Source: Novosphingobium sp.
GTDB lineage: Bacteria; Pseudomonadota; Alphaproteobacteria; Sphingomonadales; Sphingomonadaceae
Assembly (NCBI RefSeq): GCF_027531025.1
Contig: NZ_JAPZQX010000003.1
Coordinates: forward strand, 124,001-188,000
Reading direction: 5' to 3'
Length of the DNA stretch: 64,000 bases
Shown here: in pieces, positions 47,901-56,786 of the stretch
Layout: each line of letters starts with the position of its first letter
Position numbering within the stretch: the stretch's first letter is position 1
The notes under the pieces: model-generated
Database searches by the model: none
Told to the model about the DNA's origin: nothing
Seen by the model: the letters and a program-made list of their open reading frames with translations, nothing else
Program-made: the position numbers and the translations under genes

Positions 47901-48334
47901 GGTTTGGCCTTGCGCCACGGCTCCGAAGGCTGGGCGAAGTAACGCGTCCAGACATAGCCCCATGGCATCACCACATAGAGCGCCACAATTCCGATGCATC
48001 GTTGGAAAAGCGAATGCATGTCAGGCGTAACCTCACCAGCCAGCCAGGCCGGCGTATACAGGACCAGGATGTAAACGGTCTTCCAGATCAGTTCGAACAG
48101 CAAGAGCGGCAGCATCTGCAGCGGGTAGCGGATCCCCAGCGCAGCAGCGACGGCAAGCCCGCCAAGCAGCGATGCCGACGTCATCCGATCGATCGATCCA
48201 TGATCCGGCGCGAACAGAAGGTATTTCCACACGCCAAGGCCCATTACCGTGAGCATCAGCAGATAGAGCAGCCGCAGCAGGTGAATGCGCCACATGGCGA
48301 CTGCGGGCAGGGAGGAAACTTGGGCGGTAGTCAT
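47897..48334 (-). CDS. Hypothetical four-helix membrane protein, paralogue 1
   Basis: A 145-residue protein with four hydrophobic segments and the conserved blocks MWRIHLLRLLYLLM, IRYPLQMLPLLLFELIWKT and WxRYFAQPSEPWRKA. It is a clear paralogue of the next gene (roughly half of the residues match by eye, including all the blocks). No family is recognised. It converges on the MAPEG gene with a 4-base overlap. Possible functions include transport or membrane organisation; none is supported. Confidence 0.8.
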   Translation of the reverse strand: MTTAQVSSLPAVAMWRIHLLRLLYLLMLTVMGLGVWKYLLFAPDHGSIDRMTSASLLGGLAVAAALGIRYPLQMLPLLLFELIWKTVYILVLYTPAWLAGEVTPDMHSLFQRCIGIVALYVVMPWGYVWTRYFAQPSEPWRKAKP

Positions 48335-48430
48335 CAGGCAATCCTTGCGTGGTTCGAAACCGGGTTCGCTAAAGGCGGAACATCGCTGGATCCATGCGCC
48401 AGCTGGCAGCAGATCTGGTCAGCTTTCACC

Positions 48431-48862
48431 TCATCCAGCCTTGCGCCACGGCTCCGCAGGCTGGTTGAAATAGCGGACCCAGAAGTAGCGCCAGGGCACG
48501 ATGAAATAGGCCACGATAATGCCGATGCATTCCCAGAACAGGATCTGCATATCGGGTGGCACCGCGCCCTTGAGCCAGGCAGGGACGAAGAACAGCAGAA
48601 TGAAGGTGGTCTTCCAGATGATCTCGAAAACCATCAGCGGCAGCATTTGCAGGGGATAGCGAACGGCCAGCAGGCTCATCACCGCCAGGGCCCCCAGCAT
48701 GGTCTTGGCGATGATCCGGCTGGAGGGCCAGGGTTCGGGCTGGAACAGCATCTGGCCCCAGACGCCCGTGCCCATCACCACGGCCATGAGCAGGAACAGG
48801 AACCGCAGTGCATGAATGCGCCACATTGGAACGGAGGGCAGGGTGGGATTGGTCGCGGTCAT
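48431..48862 (-). CDS. Hypothetical four-helix membrane protein, paralogue 2
   Basis: A 143-residue paralogue of the gene at 47897, with MWRIHALRFLFLLM, VRYPLQMLPLMVFEIIWKT and WVRYFNQPAEPWRKA. The pair is a tandem duplication in the same orientation, 96 bases apart. The downstream ends are also similar at DNA level (CCTTGCGCCACGGCTCC in both), because they encode the shared C-terminus. Divergence outside the blocks suggests an old duplication. Confidence 0.8.
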   Translation of the reverse strand: MTATNPTLPSVPMWRIHALRFLFLLMAVVMGTGVWGQMLFQPEPWPSSRIIAKTMLGALAVMSLLAVRYPLQMLPLMVFEIIWKTTFILLFFVPAWLKGAVPPDMQILFWECIGIIVAYFIVPWRYFWVRYFNQPAEPWRKAG

Positions 48863-49101
48863 GGTGGTCCTTTGGCTGTGTTTCCGGGCAATCCTGCCAA
48901 GGGTGTATTGGCCATGCAAGACACGCACGATGACATCTGACGCCAATTGTTGACCCTGTTCATCAGGCGGCGTCAGACCATCCGGGCCGGTGGCGGCAAC
49001 CGACCGACGCTGGGCCTGATCCGATGGCTGATCCGGTGCCTGATCCGGCAATTGCCGAGCGGCTTTCCTTTTTCGCCCACCCCCCCTACATGGCCCCCAT
49101 C

Positions 49102-49584
49102 ATGGCCCGCCCGACCCACGCCCAGTTCGACAAGAAGAAAGTCGTCGCCGAAAACCGGCGGGCGCGGTTCGACTATTTCATCGACGATACGATGGAGGCC
49201 GGGATTGCCTTGACCGGGACCGAGGTGAAGAGCTTGCGGTTCGGTGAAGGATCAATCGCCGAAAGCTATGCCGAGGTGAAGAACGGCGAGGTCTGGCTGG
49301 TCAATTCCAACGTGCCCGAATTCAGCCACGGCAACCGCTTCAATCACCAGCCCAAGCGCCCGCGCAAGCTGCTGCTGCACCGGCGCGAGGTTGATCGCCT
49401 GCAGGGGGCGGTTGAGCGCAAGGGCATGACGCTGGTGCCGCTTTCCATCTACTTCAACGGGCGCGGCCGGGCCAAGGTGGAACTGGCGCTGGCCAAGGGC
49501 AAGAACGTGGCGGACAAGCGCGCGACGATCAAGGAACGCGACTGGAAGCGCGATCAGGCGCGGATTATGCGGGATTACAAATGA
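49102..49584 (+). CDS. smpB: SsrA-binding protein
   Basis: A 160-residue RNA-binding protein required for tmRNA-mediated trans-translation. It starts [20 protein letters not shown], with [14 protein letters not shown] in the OB fold and the basic tail [17 protein letters not shown] that mimics the codon-anticodon helix. ATG 49102 is chosen because family members start here; an in-frame ATG at 49024 would add residues from a degenerate tandem repeat (three CTGATCCG units at about 49016-49046). Its stop overlaps the DUF2062 gene (ATGA). Confidence 0.95.
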   Translation: MARPTHAQFDKKKVVAENRRARFDYFIDDTMEAGIALTGTEVKSLRFGEGSIAESYAEVKNGEVWLVNSNVPEFSHGNRFNHQPKRPRKLLLHRREVDRLQGAVERKGMTLVPLSIYFNGRGRAKVELALAKGKNVADKRATIKERDWKRDQARIMRDYK

Positions 49585-50162
49585 GCGGCCTGTCAACTCG
49601 CATTATCCGCTGGTCCAAGCGCAACATGCCCCGGCGCGAAGACCTGGAACACAGCCGCTGGGTCGGCCCCTTTGCCCGGCGGCAGGAACTGTGGCGCTTT
49701 ACCCGCCGCTCGGTGCCGCGCGGCGTGGCCGTGGGCCTGCTGGTGGGGATCTTCGCGCTGATCCCGGGTATCCAGATCGTGGGTGCGGCGCTGATGTGCG
49801 TGCCGGTGCGGGGCAACATTCCGATTGCCGCGCTGATGACCTTCTTGTCCAACCCGGCTACCACCCCGCTGATCCTGGCCGCCTCGATCTGGCTGGGCAA
49901 CAAGCTGGGCTATCACGCGGACGTGGACACTTTCTATGGCCTCTATGAGCGCGGGGCGAGCCTGGGCGACTGGACCGGCTGGCTGCTGTCCGATGCCGCC
50001 CCGGCGATGCTGATCGGCCTGTTCATCATTTCGACCATCAGCGCGGCCATCGGTTACCTGATCGCCTCGTTCAGCTGGACTGCCTGGATCCGCCGCAAGC
50101 GCCGCGCCGCGCAGGAACGGCTGCTGCGCGCGCGGGCCGGGCAGGAGCCGCTCCAGCCGTGA
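49581..50162 (+). CDS. DUF2062 membrane protein
   Basis: A 193-residue protein of the DUF2062 family, with the diagnostic [20 protein letters not shown] and [11 protein letters not shown] segments and a C-terminal basic tail. It has about three membrane helices. Function unknown. It is coupled to smpB (ATGA) and to cckA (GTGA at 50159-50162), so the three form one transcription unit. Confidence 0.88.
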   Translation: MSGLSTRIIRWSKRNMPRREDLEHSRWVGPFARRQELWRFTRRSVPRGVAVGLLVGIFALIPGIQIVGAALMCVPVRGNIPIAALMTFLSNPATTPLILAASIWLGNKLGYHADVDTFYGLYERGASLGDWTGWLLSDAAPAMLIGLFIISTISAAIGYLIASFSWTAWIRRKRRAAQERLLRARAGQEPLQP

Positions 50163-52576
50163 GCGCGCCCGGCTCTCGCCTGCCCAGCGGCGGCGGCGAG
50201 CGGCTGGCGCTGGGAGCGGCGCTGGCCGGCAGTCTTGCGCTGGTCTGGTTTGCCACAAGCGAATGGCTCGTGCTCGCCAGCTTCCTCGCCGGACTCATTG
50301 CGCTGGGGGCGATCGTCTGGGCGCTGACCCGGCCGCAAGCTGCCGTGCGCGAAGTGGAATATGCGCTGCCCGACTGGTCGGTAACGGTCTCCGCGATCGA
50401 GCGGCCCGATTGCGCGGTGGCGATCACGGACCGCGCCGGGCGGCTGGTCTGCGCCAACCGGGCCTATGAAAGCTGGTTCGGCGTGGCTCATGCCCCGCCG
50501 CGCCTGCCGGTGGACAATGCCTCGCTCGAACGGCTCGCCAAGGCCGCGCGGGCCGGCTGGCGCGACGGACAGGGCCGGGCCGACCAGATCGAGAATGCCA
50601 CCGGGCAATGGCGGGCCGAAGCCCAGCGCGCCGGGCGCGGTGACGATTACCTGGTCTGGACCATTGCCCCGCTTGCCAACCCCGATCCGGTGGCCGAACT
50701 GGTCCCACACCTCGATGGCAAGCTGGGCCGTGCGCTGGCCAATGCCGGGATCGCGGCGGCGATCGTCGATCCCGATGGCAAGATCCGCGCCGCCAGCGCC
50801 GGCTTTGCCGCGCGCGCCACGGGCGATCCGGCGGCGCTCCTGACCGGGCAGGAGTTCACCGGCTTCCTGCGCCAGGACGAGCGTGACCAGGTCAGTTGGG
50901 CCCGCGAAGGCAAGCGCGGCAATCCGCTGACGATGTATTACCTGCCGGTGCGCGATCCCGATGCGCCGGGCGATGTCGACTATCTCAACACGCCCTCGCT
51001 GATGCTGCTGGTCGAAGCCGGAGTGGGGCTGGGCGGCGCGGCGGTCGAAGGGACCGCGGCCGTGCCGCACCTCGAAGCGCTGCTGGGCAACCTGCCGCTG
51101 GGCCTCGCCATGGCCGACCGCGACGGGCGGCTGCTGTTCGCCAACCCCGCCTTCATGCGTGCCGCCGGGCGGGAAGGGCAGCCACCGCCGGTCTATCCGA
51201 CCGACCTCGTCGTGCAGGAAGACAAGGGCGCGATTTCCGAGGCAATCCGCCGCTTTGCGCAAGGGCCCGCCGCCGCCGGCGATATTGCCGTGCGCCTGCG
51301 CAGCCAGCCAGAGGATCCGGTCACGCTGAGCCTGGCCGGGGTGCGCGGGCTGGGCGAAGCCGCCGTCCTGCTGGGGCTGACCGATACGACCGAGGAGACC
51401 CGGCTCAAGCGCCAGGTGGCCCAGGCCACCAAGATGCAGGCCGTGGGGCAGCTGGCCGGGGGCGTCGCGCATGATTTCAACAATGTGCTGACCGCGATCC
51501 TGGGCACCTGCGACCTGATGCTGCTGCGCCATACGCCCGGTGACAGCGATTATGACGATATCCAGCAGATCCGCGCCAATTCGAACCGCGCGGCCAGCCT
51601 GACCCGGCAATTGCTGGCCTTCAGTCGCCAGCAGACGCTGCGGCCCGAAGTGTTGCAATTGCCCGATGTGGTGCAGGACGTCTCGAACCTGCTCAAGCGG
51701 CTGATCGGGGAACGGGTCAAGCTGACCGTCACCCACGATCGCGATCTTGGCCCGGTCCGCGCCGATCCCAGCCAGCTGGAACAGGTGATCGTCAACCTGG
51801 TGGTCAATGCCCGCGATGCCGTGCTGGCCAAGGGCGAGATCGGGGGCGGGCGGATCACGCTGTCGACCCGCCGGGTCACCGCCGCCGATGTGCGCGCGAT
51901 GCGCAGCGCGATCATGCCGCAGGCCGATTACACCGCGCTGGTGGTGGAAGACACCGGCACCGGGATTTCGCCCGATCATCTCGGCAAGATCTTCGAACCC
52001 TTCTTCACCACCAAGGAACAGGGCAAGGGCACGGGCCTGGGCCTCTCGACCGTCTATGGCATCGTCAAGCAATCGGGCGGGTTCATCTTTGCCGAGAGCG
52101 AAGTGGGCCGGGGCACGAAGTTCACCGTCTACCTGCCGGTTCACCACGCCACGGCCGAGGAGCAGGCCGCCAAGGTGATCAAGGCCGAGCCGCAGCGCGA
52201 ATGGGGCGGCGGCGGGCGGGTGCTGCTGGTGGAGGACGAGGACATGGTTCGCACCGTCGCCGAGCGCGCACTGACCCGGGCGGGTTATACCGTGACGAGT
52301 GCCGCCGATGGCGATGAGGGGCTGGAATACATCGAGGCCGGCAAGGAGTTCGACCTGGTCGTGTCCGACGTGGTCATGCCGGGCATGGACGGTCCGGCCA
52401 TGGTCCGCGAGATCCGCAAGCGCCATCCCGCGCTGCCGGTGCTGTTCATGTCGGGCTATGCCGAGGAACAGCTGCGCAAGGAAATCGACATTGCCGATGT
52501 CCACTTCCTGCCCAAGCCCTTCACCGTCCAGCAGATCACCGACAAGGTGGGGGCCGTGCTGGCGGCGCAGCTCTAG
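50159..52576 (+). CDS. cckA: Cell-cycle hybrid histidine kinase CckA
   Basis: An 805-residue hybrid kinase. Two N-terminal transmembrane helices (about 18-60) are followed by two PAS-like domains, the DHp domain with phospho-acceptor His438 in GGVAHDFNNVLTAI, the HATPase domain (NLVVNARDAV, EDTGTGIS, GTGLGLSTVYGIVKQSGG), and a C-terminal receiver with Asp737 in SDVVMPGMDG. This layout is that of CckA, which phosphorylates CtrA through ChpT in alphaproteobacteria. The start is GTG 50159. It ends with a 4-base overlap on a convergent monooxygenase gene. Confidence 0.93.
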   Translation: MSAPGSRLPSGGGERLALGAALAGSLALVWFATSEWLVLASFLAGLIALGAIVWALTRPQAAVREVEYALPDWSVTVSAIERPDCAVAITDRAGRLVCANRAYESWFGVAHAPPRLPVDNASLERLAKAARAGWRDGQGRADQIENATGQWRAEAQRAGRGDDYLVWTIAPLANPDPVAELVPHLDGKLGRALANAGIAAAIVDPDGKIRAASAGFAARATGDPAALLTGQEFTGFLRQDERDQVSWAREGKRGNPLTMYYLPVRDPDAPGDVDYLNTPSLMLLVEAGVGLGGAAVEGTAAVPHLEALLGNLPLGLAMADRDGRLLFANPAFMRAAGREGQPPPVYPTDLVVQEDKGAISEAIRRFAQGPAAAGDIAVRLRSQPEDPVTLSLAGVRGLGEAAVLLGLTDTTEETRLKRQVAQATKMQAVGQLAGGVAHDFNNVLTAILGTCDLMLLRHTPGDSDYDDIQQIRANSNRAASLTRQLLAFSRQQTLRPEVLQLPDVVQDVSNLLKRLIGERVKLTVTHDRDLGPVRADPSQLEQVIVNLVVNARDAVLAKGEIGGGRITLSTRRVTAADVRAMRSAIMPQADYTALVVEDTGTGISPDHLGKIFEPFFTTKEQGKGTGLGLSTVYGIVKQSGGFIFAESEVGRGTKFTVYLPVHHATAEEQAAKVIKAEPQREWGGGGRVLLVEDEDMVRTVAERALTRAGYTVTSAADGDEGLEYIEAGKEFDLVVSDVVMPGMDGPAMVREIRKRHPALPVLFMSGYAEEQLRKEIDIADVHFLPKPFTVQQITDKVGAVLAAQL

Positions 52577-53799
52577 GCCGTTGCCAACAGTTCGGCATAG
52601 TCCACCCGGCCCAGCCCCAGCATGCCCAGCGGATTGCCCAGCAGGCCGCTCATGATCTGCGCCTGGACCTGCTTGCCTGGCCAGAACTGCGAGGCCGGGG
52701 CAAAGACCAGGTCACGCAGCGCGGCGGGGCCTTCCGCATCGGACTGGTACAGCGGGGTGAAGAAGGCGGTGGCGGCCTGGTAAAGCTCCACGTGCCAGCG
52801 GCGCAGGTGGATCGCCATGTCCGGCACGGCGCGCGGATCGCGGGTCAACTCCACCGCGCGGGCCGCGGCCATGGCATCAAGCAGGGCCATGTTCGCCCCC
52901 TGGCCCAGCTGCGGGCTGGCCGTGTGCCAGGCATCGCCGATGTGGACCAGCCGGTCCTGCGCCGGGGCGGGCAGGGCGCGGTGGGCATAGCGGGCCATGG
53001 TCAGCTGGCCGGGATCGGTGATCTGCGCCACCAGTTCGGCGCAGTCCGGCCAGAGCGCCACAACTTCCTCGCGCCAGGCTTCCAGCCCCCGGTCGAGCCA
53101 GCGCGCATGGGCATCGCCGCGCAGCGACCAGAACAGCGACAGTTCCTCGCCCCGGCCAGTCCGCTGGCCGGTGGGCAGCACGCCCACCATCTCGCGCGCC
53201 GCGCGATAGCGCTGCTCCAGCCGCCGCCGGTCGAACGGGCCGCCTTCGGGCCAGGGCAGGCTGGCCCACAAGGCACCATAGGGCAGCATCCGCCCGCATT
53301 CCGGCGCCAGCGTGGTGTGGAGGCCCAGCGCGTCGATCACCAGGTCGAATGGACCAAGGTCGCCCTGCCGTTCAAACTGGAGCATCCGCCCGCCCGCGGT
53401 GGTGTGGCTGCCGGCAACGGCGTGATCGGGATGAACCGTCACACCGGTCGCCCGGACTGCGTCATAGAGCACTTCGAACAGGCTGGCGCGGTGAATGCCC
53501 AGGCCCAGGCTGGTCGGCCCGGACAGGTCGGCATAGCGGGCATCCAGTACGGTCCGGCCGGTGGCAGAGCGGCCCAGCAACCGCTCGATCGGCGCGCCGC
53601 GCGCCAAGACCGCCCTGGCCAGGCCCAGCTGCGCCAGTACCGCCATGCCGCTGGGCTGCAACATCAGCCCCGAACCGAGCGGGCGCGGCTCGGGAAAGCG
53701 GTCGAACAGGGTGACATGATGGCCTCCTCGGGCCAGCAACAGCGCCGTCGCCAGCCCGGCCGGTCCGCACCCGGCAATCGCTATCTCGAACCCCTGCAT
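52573..53799 (-). CDS. FAD-dependent monooxygenase (PHBH family)
   Basis: A 408-residue flavoprotein of the p-hydroxybenzoate hydroxylase fold. FAD motif AIAGCGPAGLATALLLARGG lies at residues 7-26 (GxGPxG form), the RPLGSGLMLQPSG motif at about 40-52 and the second FAD motif GDAWHTASPQLGQGANMALL in the C-terminal half. Substrate unknown; an aromatic hydroxylation is likely. A TetR-family gene follows upstream on the same strand, 56 bases away, which may regulate it. Confidence 0.9.
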   Translation of the reverse strand: MQGFEIAIAGCGPAGLATALLLARGGHHVTLFDRFPEPRPLGSGLMLQPSGMAVLAQLGLARAVLARGAPIERLLGRSATGRTVLDARYADLSGPTSLGLGIHRASLFEVLYDAVRATGVTVHPDHAVAGSHTTAGGRMLQFERQGDLGPFDLVIDALGLHTTLAPECGRMLPYGALWASLPWPEGGPFDRRRLEQRYRAAREMVGVLPTGQRTGRGEELSLFWSLRGDAHARWLDRGLEAWREEVVALWPDCAELVAQITDPGQLTMARYAHRALPAPAQDRLVHIGDAWHTASPQLGQGANMALLDAMAAARAVELTRDPRAVPDMAIHLRRWHVELYQAATAFFTPLYQSDAEGPAALRDLVFAPASQFWPGKQVQAQIMSGLLGNPLGMLGLGRVDYAELLATA

Positions 53800-53855
53800 C
53801 GGTGCTCTGGATAGCGTCGATCGCGTTCGGGCGCCACGCGGATTTCCCTGCGCGG

Positions 53856-54461
53856 TCAGTGCTCTCCCGCCAGCAGCAGGTCGACCAGGGCAAGGTGGCG
53901 CGGGCGGGGTGCCGCCTCGTCGCTGGCCGGACGGAAATTGCGGTCGATCCGCATCGAGATATAGCCATGGATCATCGAGCAGATCGCGATGATCCGGGTG
54001 TCGCGGGTGATCCCGCCATCGCGTGGCGGCAGCTTGTCGACAATCTGGCCGATCCGCTCGAAGATGCGCCAGGTCAGCGCGTCAAGCTCGGGATTGTCGC
54101 CGGCCAGCAGGTCGGTTCGCCACATCAGGCGGTAGCGGTGAGGGTGCACCAGGGCATAGCCGACGCTGGCATCGATGATCGCGGCCAGTTGCTCGCGCGG
54201 GGTCTCGTCGGCCTGTTCGCAGCCGCGCTGGATATCCCGGTCGAGGTCGGCCATGCAATCGATGGCGAGTGCAGTCAGCAGCGCCCGCCGGTCGGCAAAA
54301 TGCTTGGCCGGGGCGGCGTGCGAAACCCCGGTTCCCCGCGCGCAGGCGCGAATGGTGACGCCTTCGATCCCCTCGGAGTCCAGCAGGCCGCGCGCCGCCA
54401 GCAACAGGTTGAGCCCCAGCCCGGTCGGCCCTTCGGTCTTGCGTCGATGTCCCCGTACCAT
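53856..54461 (-). CDS. TetR family transcriptional regulator
   Basis: A 201-residue regulator. The N-terminal HTH is GIEGVTIRACARGTGVSHAA followed by AKHFADRRALLTAL, typical of TetR. The C-terminal domain (about 70-200) is the ligand-binding part, with a VHPHRYRLMWR helix. It is divergent from a small membrane protein gene across a 70-base gap that contains a palindrome (54470-54482). ATG 54461 is preferred to GTG 54476, which would extend into that palindrome. Confidence 0.9.
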   Translation of the reverse strand: MVRGHRRKTEGPTGLGLNLLLAARGLLDSEGIEGVTIRACARGTGVSHAAPAKHFADRRALLTALAIDCMADLDRDIQRGCEQADETPREQLAAIIDASVGYALVHPHRYRLMWRTDLLAGDNPELDALTWRIFERIGQIVDKLPPRDGGITRDTRIIAICSMIHGYISMRIDRNFRPASDEAAPRPRHLALVDLLLAGEH

Positions 54462-54469
54462 GCGCCTAG

Positions 54470-54482
54470 TTGACACTGTCTA
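54470..54482. promoter_or_regulatory. Palindrome, likely TetR operator and -35 element
   Basis: TTGACACTGTCTA contains the perfect 9-base palindrome GACACTGTC. It lies between the divergent TetR gene and the membrane protein gene, eight bases from the regulator's ATG, and its TTGACA could also be a -35 element for the rightward gene. Autoregulation is the natural inference. Confidence 0.5.
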
Positions 54483-54531
54483 CCGCGAAGGTCAACGGCT
54501 GGGCGTGGCTGATCGAAGAGAGGGATTGTCG

Positions 54532-54924
54532 ATGCGCCTGTTCTGGCTGGCCCTGTGCCTTGCCCCCGTGACCGTGCTGGTTCCGATCCTGGAAGTGGGG
54601 CCGACCCACGTGTTCAACCCCGCCTGGCCGGGCCATGCGCGCCTGCACGAGGTCTGGCAGCTGATCACCAACAGCGCGCTGGCCCTCTTCGCCTTCTGGC
54701 TGGCCTGGCGGCGCGGGCTGGAGCGGATCGCTTGCGGGATCGGCCTGATCCAGTGCCTCGGATTCCTCGCCGCCCTCGCGCTCTCACCGCTTTATGGCGG
54801 TACCATGCGCCATGCCGATGGCACCGAACTGGCGGTCGGCGGGATCAATGTTGCGGTGATCGTGATCGGGCTTTCCACAATTGGCTTGCTCGGCCTGTTG
54901 CGCGGAGCGTTCAAGCACCGCTAG
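54532..54924 (+). CDS. Small four-helix membrane protein
   Basis: A 130-residue protein with hydrophobic segments at about residues 1-20, 42-60, 68-86 and 103-122. GHARLHEVWQL in the first periplasmic loop is the only charged motif. AGAGAGGGA lies eight bases before ATG 54532. It is divergently paired with a TetR regulator, which probably controls it. Function unknown. Confidence 0.75.
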   Translation: MRLFWLALCLAPVTVLVPILEVGPTHVFNPAWPGHARLHEVWQLITNSALALFAFWLAWRRGLERIACGIGLIQCLGFLAALALSPLYGGTMRHADGTELAVGGINVAVIVIGLSTIGLLGLLRGAFKHR

Positions 54925-54973
54925 AACCCCTTCGACCTGTCATAGGTTGTTGAAAATACATGCGAACAGCGGC

Positions 54974-55005
54974 GTTCTAAAAATGTTCCAGTTCCCTACT
55001 TGTTC
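54974..55005 (+). promoter_or_regulatory. Two tandem alphaproteobacterial SOS (LexA) boxes before recA
   Basis: GTTC-TAAAAAT-GTTC at 54974-54988 and GTTC-CCTACTT-GTTC at 54991-55005 each match the alphaproteobacterial LexA consensus GTTC-N7-GTTC exactly. They are separated by two bases, giving a 17-base period. A further inverted motif TTGTTC-TCATG-GAACAA (55000-55016) overlaps the second. They lie about 75 bases before recA, where promoter occlusion is expected. A TTGAAA at 54950 could be a -35. Confidence 0.8.
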
Positions 55006-55077
55006 TCATGGAACAAATTGGGTACACCGAGTCGCAGTTGACCTGCTTGGTCGGCTGGTTAGGCAAGGGGATGAACA

Positions 55078-56145
55078 ATGGGTGCGCAACTCAAGCTGAT
55101 TCAGGAAGGCAAGGACACCATGGATCGTCAGAAGGCGCTGGAAGCGGCGCTGGCCCAGATCGATCGCGCGTTTGGCAAGGGCAGCGCGATGAAGCTGGGC
55201 TCGAAGGAAACGATGGAGGTCGAGGCGATTTCCACCGGTTCGCTCGGCCTCGACATTGCCCTGGGCATCGGCGGCCTGCCGCGTGGCCGGGTGATCGAAG
55301 TCTATGGTCCGGAAAGCTCGGGCAAGACCACGCTGGCGCTTCACGTGATCGCCGAAGCACAGAAGAGCGGCGGTACGGCTGCCTTTATCGATGCCGAGCA
55401 CGCACTCGATCCGGTCTATGCGAAAAAGCTGGGCGTCAACATCGATGAACTGATCGTCTCGCAGCCCGATACCGGCGAACAGGCGCTGGAAATCACCGAC
55501 ACCCTGGTCCGCTCGAACGCGATCGACGTGCTAGTCGTCGATTCGGTCGCCGCGCTGGTGCCGCGGGCCGAAATCGAGGGCGAGATGGGCGATAGCCACG
55601 TCGGCCTCCAGGCCCGCCTGATGAGCCAGTCGCTGCGCAAGCTGACCGGCTCGATCAGCCGCTCGCGCTGCATGGTGATCTTCATCAACCAGCTGCGCAT
55701 GAAGATCGGGGTGATGTACGGCAACCCGGAAACCACCACCGGCGGCAACGCGCTGAAGTTCTACGCCTCGGTCCGGCTCGACATCCGCCGCACCGGCCAG
55801 ATCAAGGATCGCGACGATATCGTCGGCAATGCCACCCGCGTGAAGGTGGTCAAGAACAAGGTCGCCCCGCCGTTCAAGCAGGTCGAATTCGACATCATGT
55901 ATGGCGAAGGCATTTCCAAGATCGGCGAAATTCTCGATCTCGGCGTGAAGGCCGGACTGGTGGAGAAGAGCGGTGCCTGGTTCTCCTACGATTCGATCCG
56001 GATCGGCCAGGGGCGTGAGAACGCCAAGACCTACCTCAAGGAAAATCCCGAAGTTTGCGACCGGCTGGAGGCTGCGATCCGCGGCCAGACCGAAGGTCTT
56101 GCCGGGGAGATGATGACGGGTCCGGACGCGGACGACGACATCTAA
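55078..56145 (+). CDS. recA: Recombinase RecA
   Basis: A 355-residue strand-exchange ATPase and LexA coprotease. Walker [10 protein letters not shown] is at about residues 78-86, Walker B VLVVDSV and the L1/L2 loops are present, and the acidic tail GPDADDDI ends the protein. The N-terminus [20 protein letters not shown] is typical of Sphingomonadales. AAGGGG lies seven bases before ATG 55078. Two SOS boxes precede it, and a strong terminator follows. Confidence 0.98.
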   Translation: MGAQLKLIQEGKDTMDRQKALEAALAQIDRAFGKGSAMKLGSKETMEVEAISTGSLGLDIALGIGGLPRGRVIEVYGPESSGKTTLALHVIAEAQKSGGTAAFIDAEHALDPVYAKKLGVNIDELIVSQPDTGEQALEITDTLVRSNAIDVLVVDSVAALVPRAEIEGEMGDSHVGLQARLMSQSLRKLTGSISRSRCMVIFINQLRMKIGVMYGNPETTTGGNALKFYASVRLDIRRTGQIKDRDDIVGNATRVKVVKNKVAPPFKQVEFDIMYGEGISKIGEILDLGVKAGLVEKSGAWFSYDSIRIGQGRENAKTYLKENPEVCDRLEAAIRGQTEGLAGEMMTGPDADDDI

Positions 56146-56155
56146 TCTTCCCAGG

Positions 56156-56193
56156 GGAGGGTGTCCGCATCCCCAATACCCCGGGCACCCTCC
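56156..56193. other. Hairpin immediately after recA
   Basis: GGAGGGTG (56156-56163) and CACCCTCC (56186-56193) form a perfect 8-bp stem with a 22-base loop, ten bases beyond the recA stop. No T-tract follows. It may protect the 3' end of the transcript or aid termination at the next hairpin. Confidence 0.45.
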
Positions 56194-56202
56194 ACGAAAC
56201 AG

Positions 56203-56243
56203 GACCGGCGCGGTGAGCCATCAAGGCCCCGCGCCGGTCTTTT
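56203..56243 (+). terminator. Strong intrinsic terminator of recA
   Basis: A perfect 11-bp stem (56203-56213 with 56229-56239; GACCGGCGCGG with CCGCGCCGGTC) and a 15-base loop are followed by TTTT at 56240-56243. Confidence 0.85.
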
Positions 56244-56405
56244 CGTGTCGACTGCCATGTCTGCCGGACCGGCTCGACCCGGCGATCGCGCGTCGATTCA
56301 CAATTGCCGCAGCTGCTGATCCAGAATGGCACTGCCCGATCGCGTCGCTTGCTTGCTGATCCGTTGTTAGCAAACAAACGCACACACCAAGCGAAAGGAA
56401 CAGAC

Positions 56406-56600
56406 ATGCGACTTCTCGAACAGGCAGAGCTTGACCTTGTCTTCGGCGCCGGCAGCACCTGCTGCTGCCCGCATGACCGCCGCAAGGGCAACAACGGTTT
56501 CGGCAATGGGGCCGATGCGGACCGCGCTGCCCCGGGTGGATCGGGCAAGACCGGCGGCGGCAAGGAAGGCAGCTTTGGCGGCAGTCGCGGCGAACGCTGA
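56406..56600 (+). CDS. Small peptide with double-glycine-type leader and Cys-rich, Gly-rich tail
   Basis: A 64-residue frame with AAGGAA six bases before the ATG. The N-terminus MRLLEQAELDLVFGAG resembles bacteriocin-type leaders (hydrophobic positions, ELxxV, GA/GG cleavage site). The part after the site starts STCCCPH with three adjacent cysteines, followed by a Gly/Asn-rich, Arg-containing tail (GNNGFGNGADADR, GGSGKTGGGKEG). It is isolated between the recA terminator and a lipoprotein gene; no peptidase-transporter or modification enzyme is nearby. Precursor of a ribosomal peptide is inference; it could also be a small structural protein. Confidence 0.6.
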   Translation: MRLLEQAELDLVFGAGSTCCCPHDRRKGNNGFGNGADADRAAPGGSGKTGGGKEGSFGGSRGER

Positions 56601-56733
56601 GTGCGATCGAACCGGCCGAGGCAGGGGGCGGACGAAGTAGTTCGCCTCCCGCTTCTGCGGTTCCGGGCCGTGGCGAGCTTGCCTTGCCAATGTGCAGCAG
56701 GCTTACCACCCCCCTTGGGTTCTTGAAATCCGC

Positions 56734-56761
56734 TTGACACCTCCCGCGAGTTTCCTAGCTT
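56734..56761 (+). promoter_or_regulatory. Candidate sigma-70 promoter for the frameshifted lipoprotein gene
   Basis: TTGACA at 56734-56739 is followed by a 16-base spacer and TAGCTT at 56756-56761. It is 26 bases before the ATG at 56787, so the untranslated leader would be short. The -10 match is partial. Confidence 0.4.
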
Positions 56762-56786
56762 GGCGACTTGTTCCGGGGGGGTATCA

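Noticed and set aside
49024..49101. An N-terminal extension of SmpB from ATG 49024.
   Set aside because: The extra 26 residues come from a degenerate tandem repeat and do not resemble SmpB; the family start is at 49102.
50054..52504. Minus-strand open frame opposite cckA.
   Set aside because: Same shadow effect; cckA has all kinase and receiver motifs.
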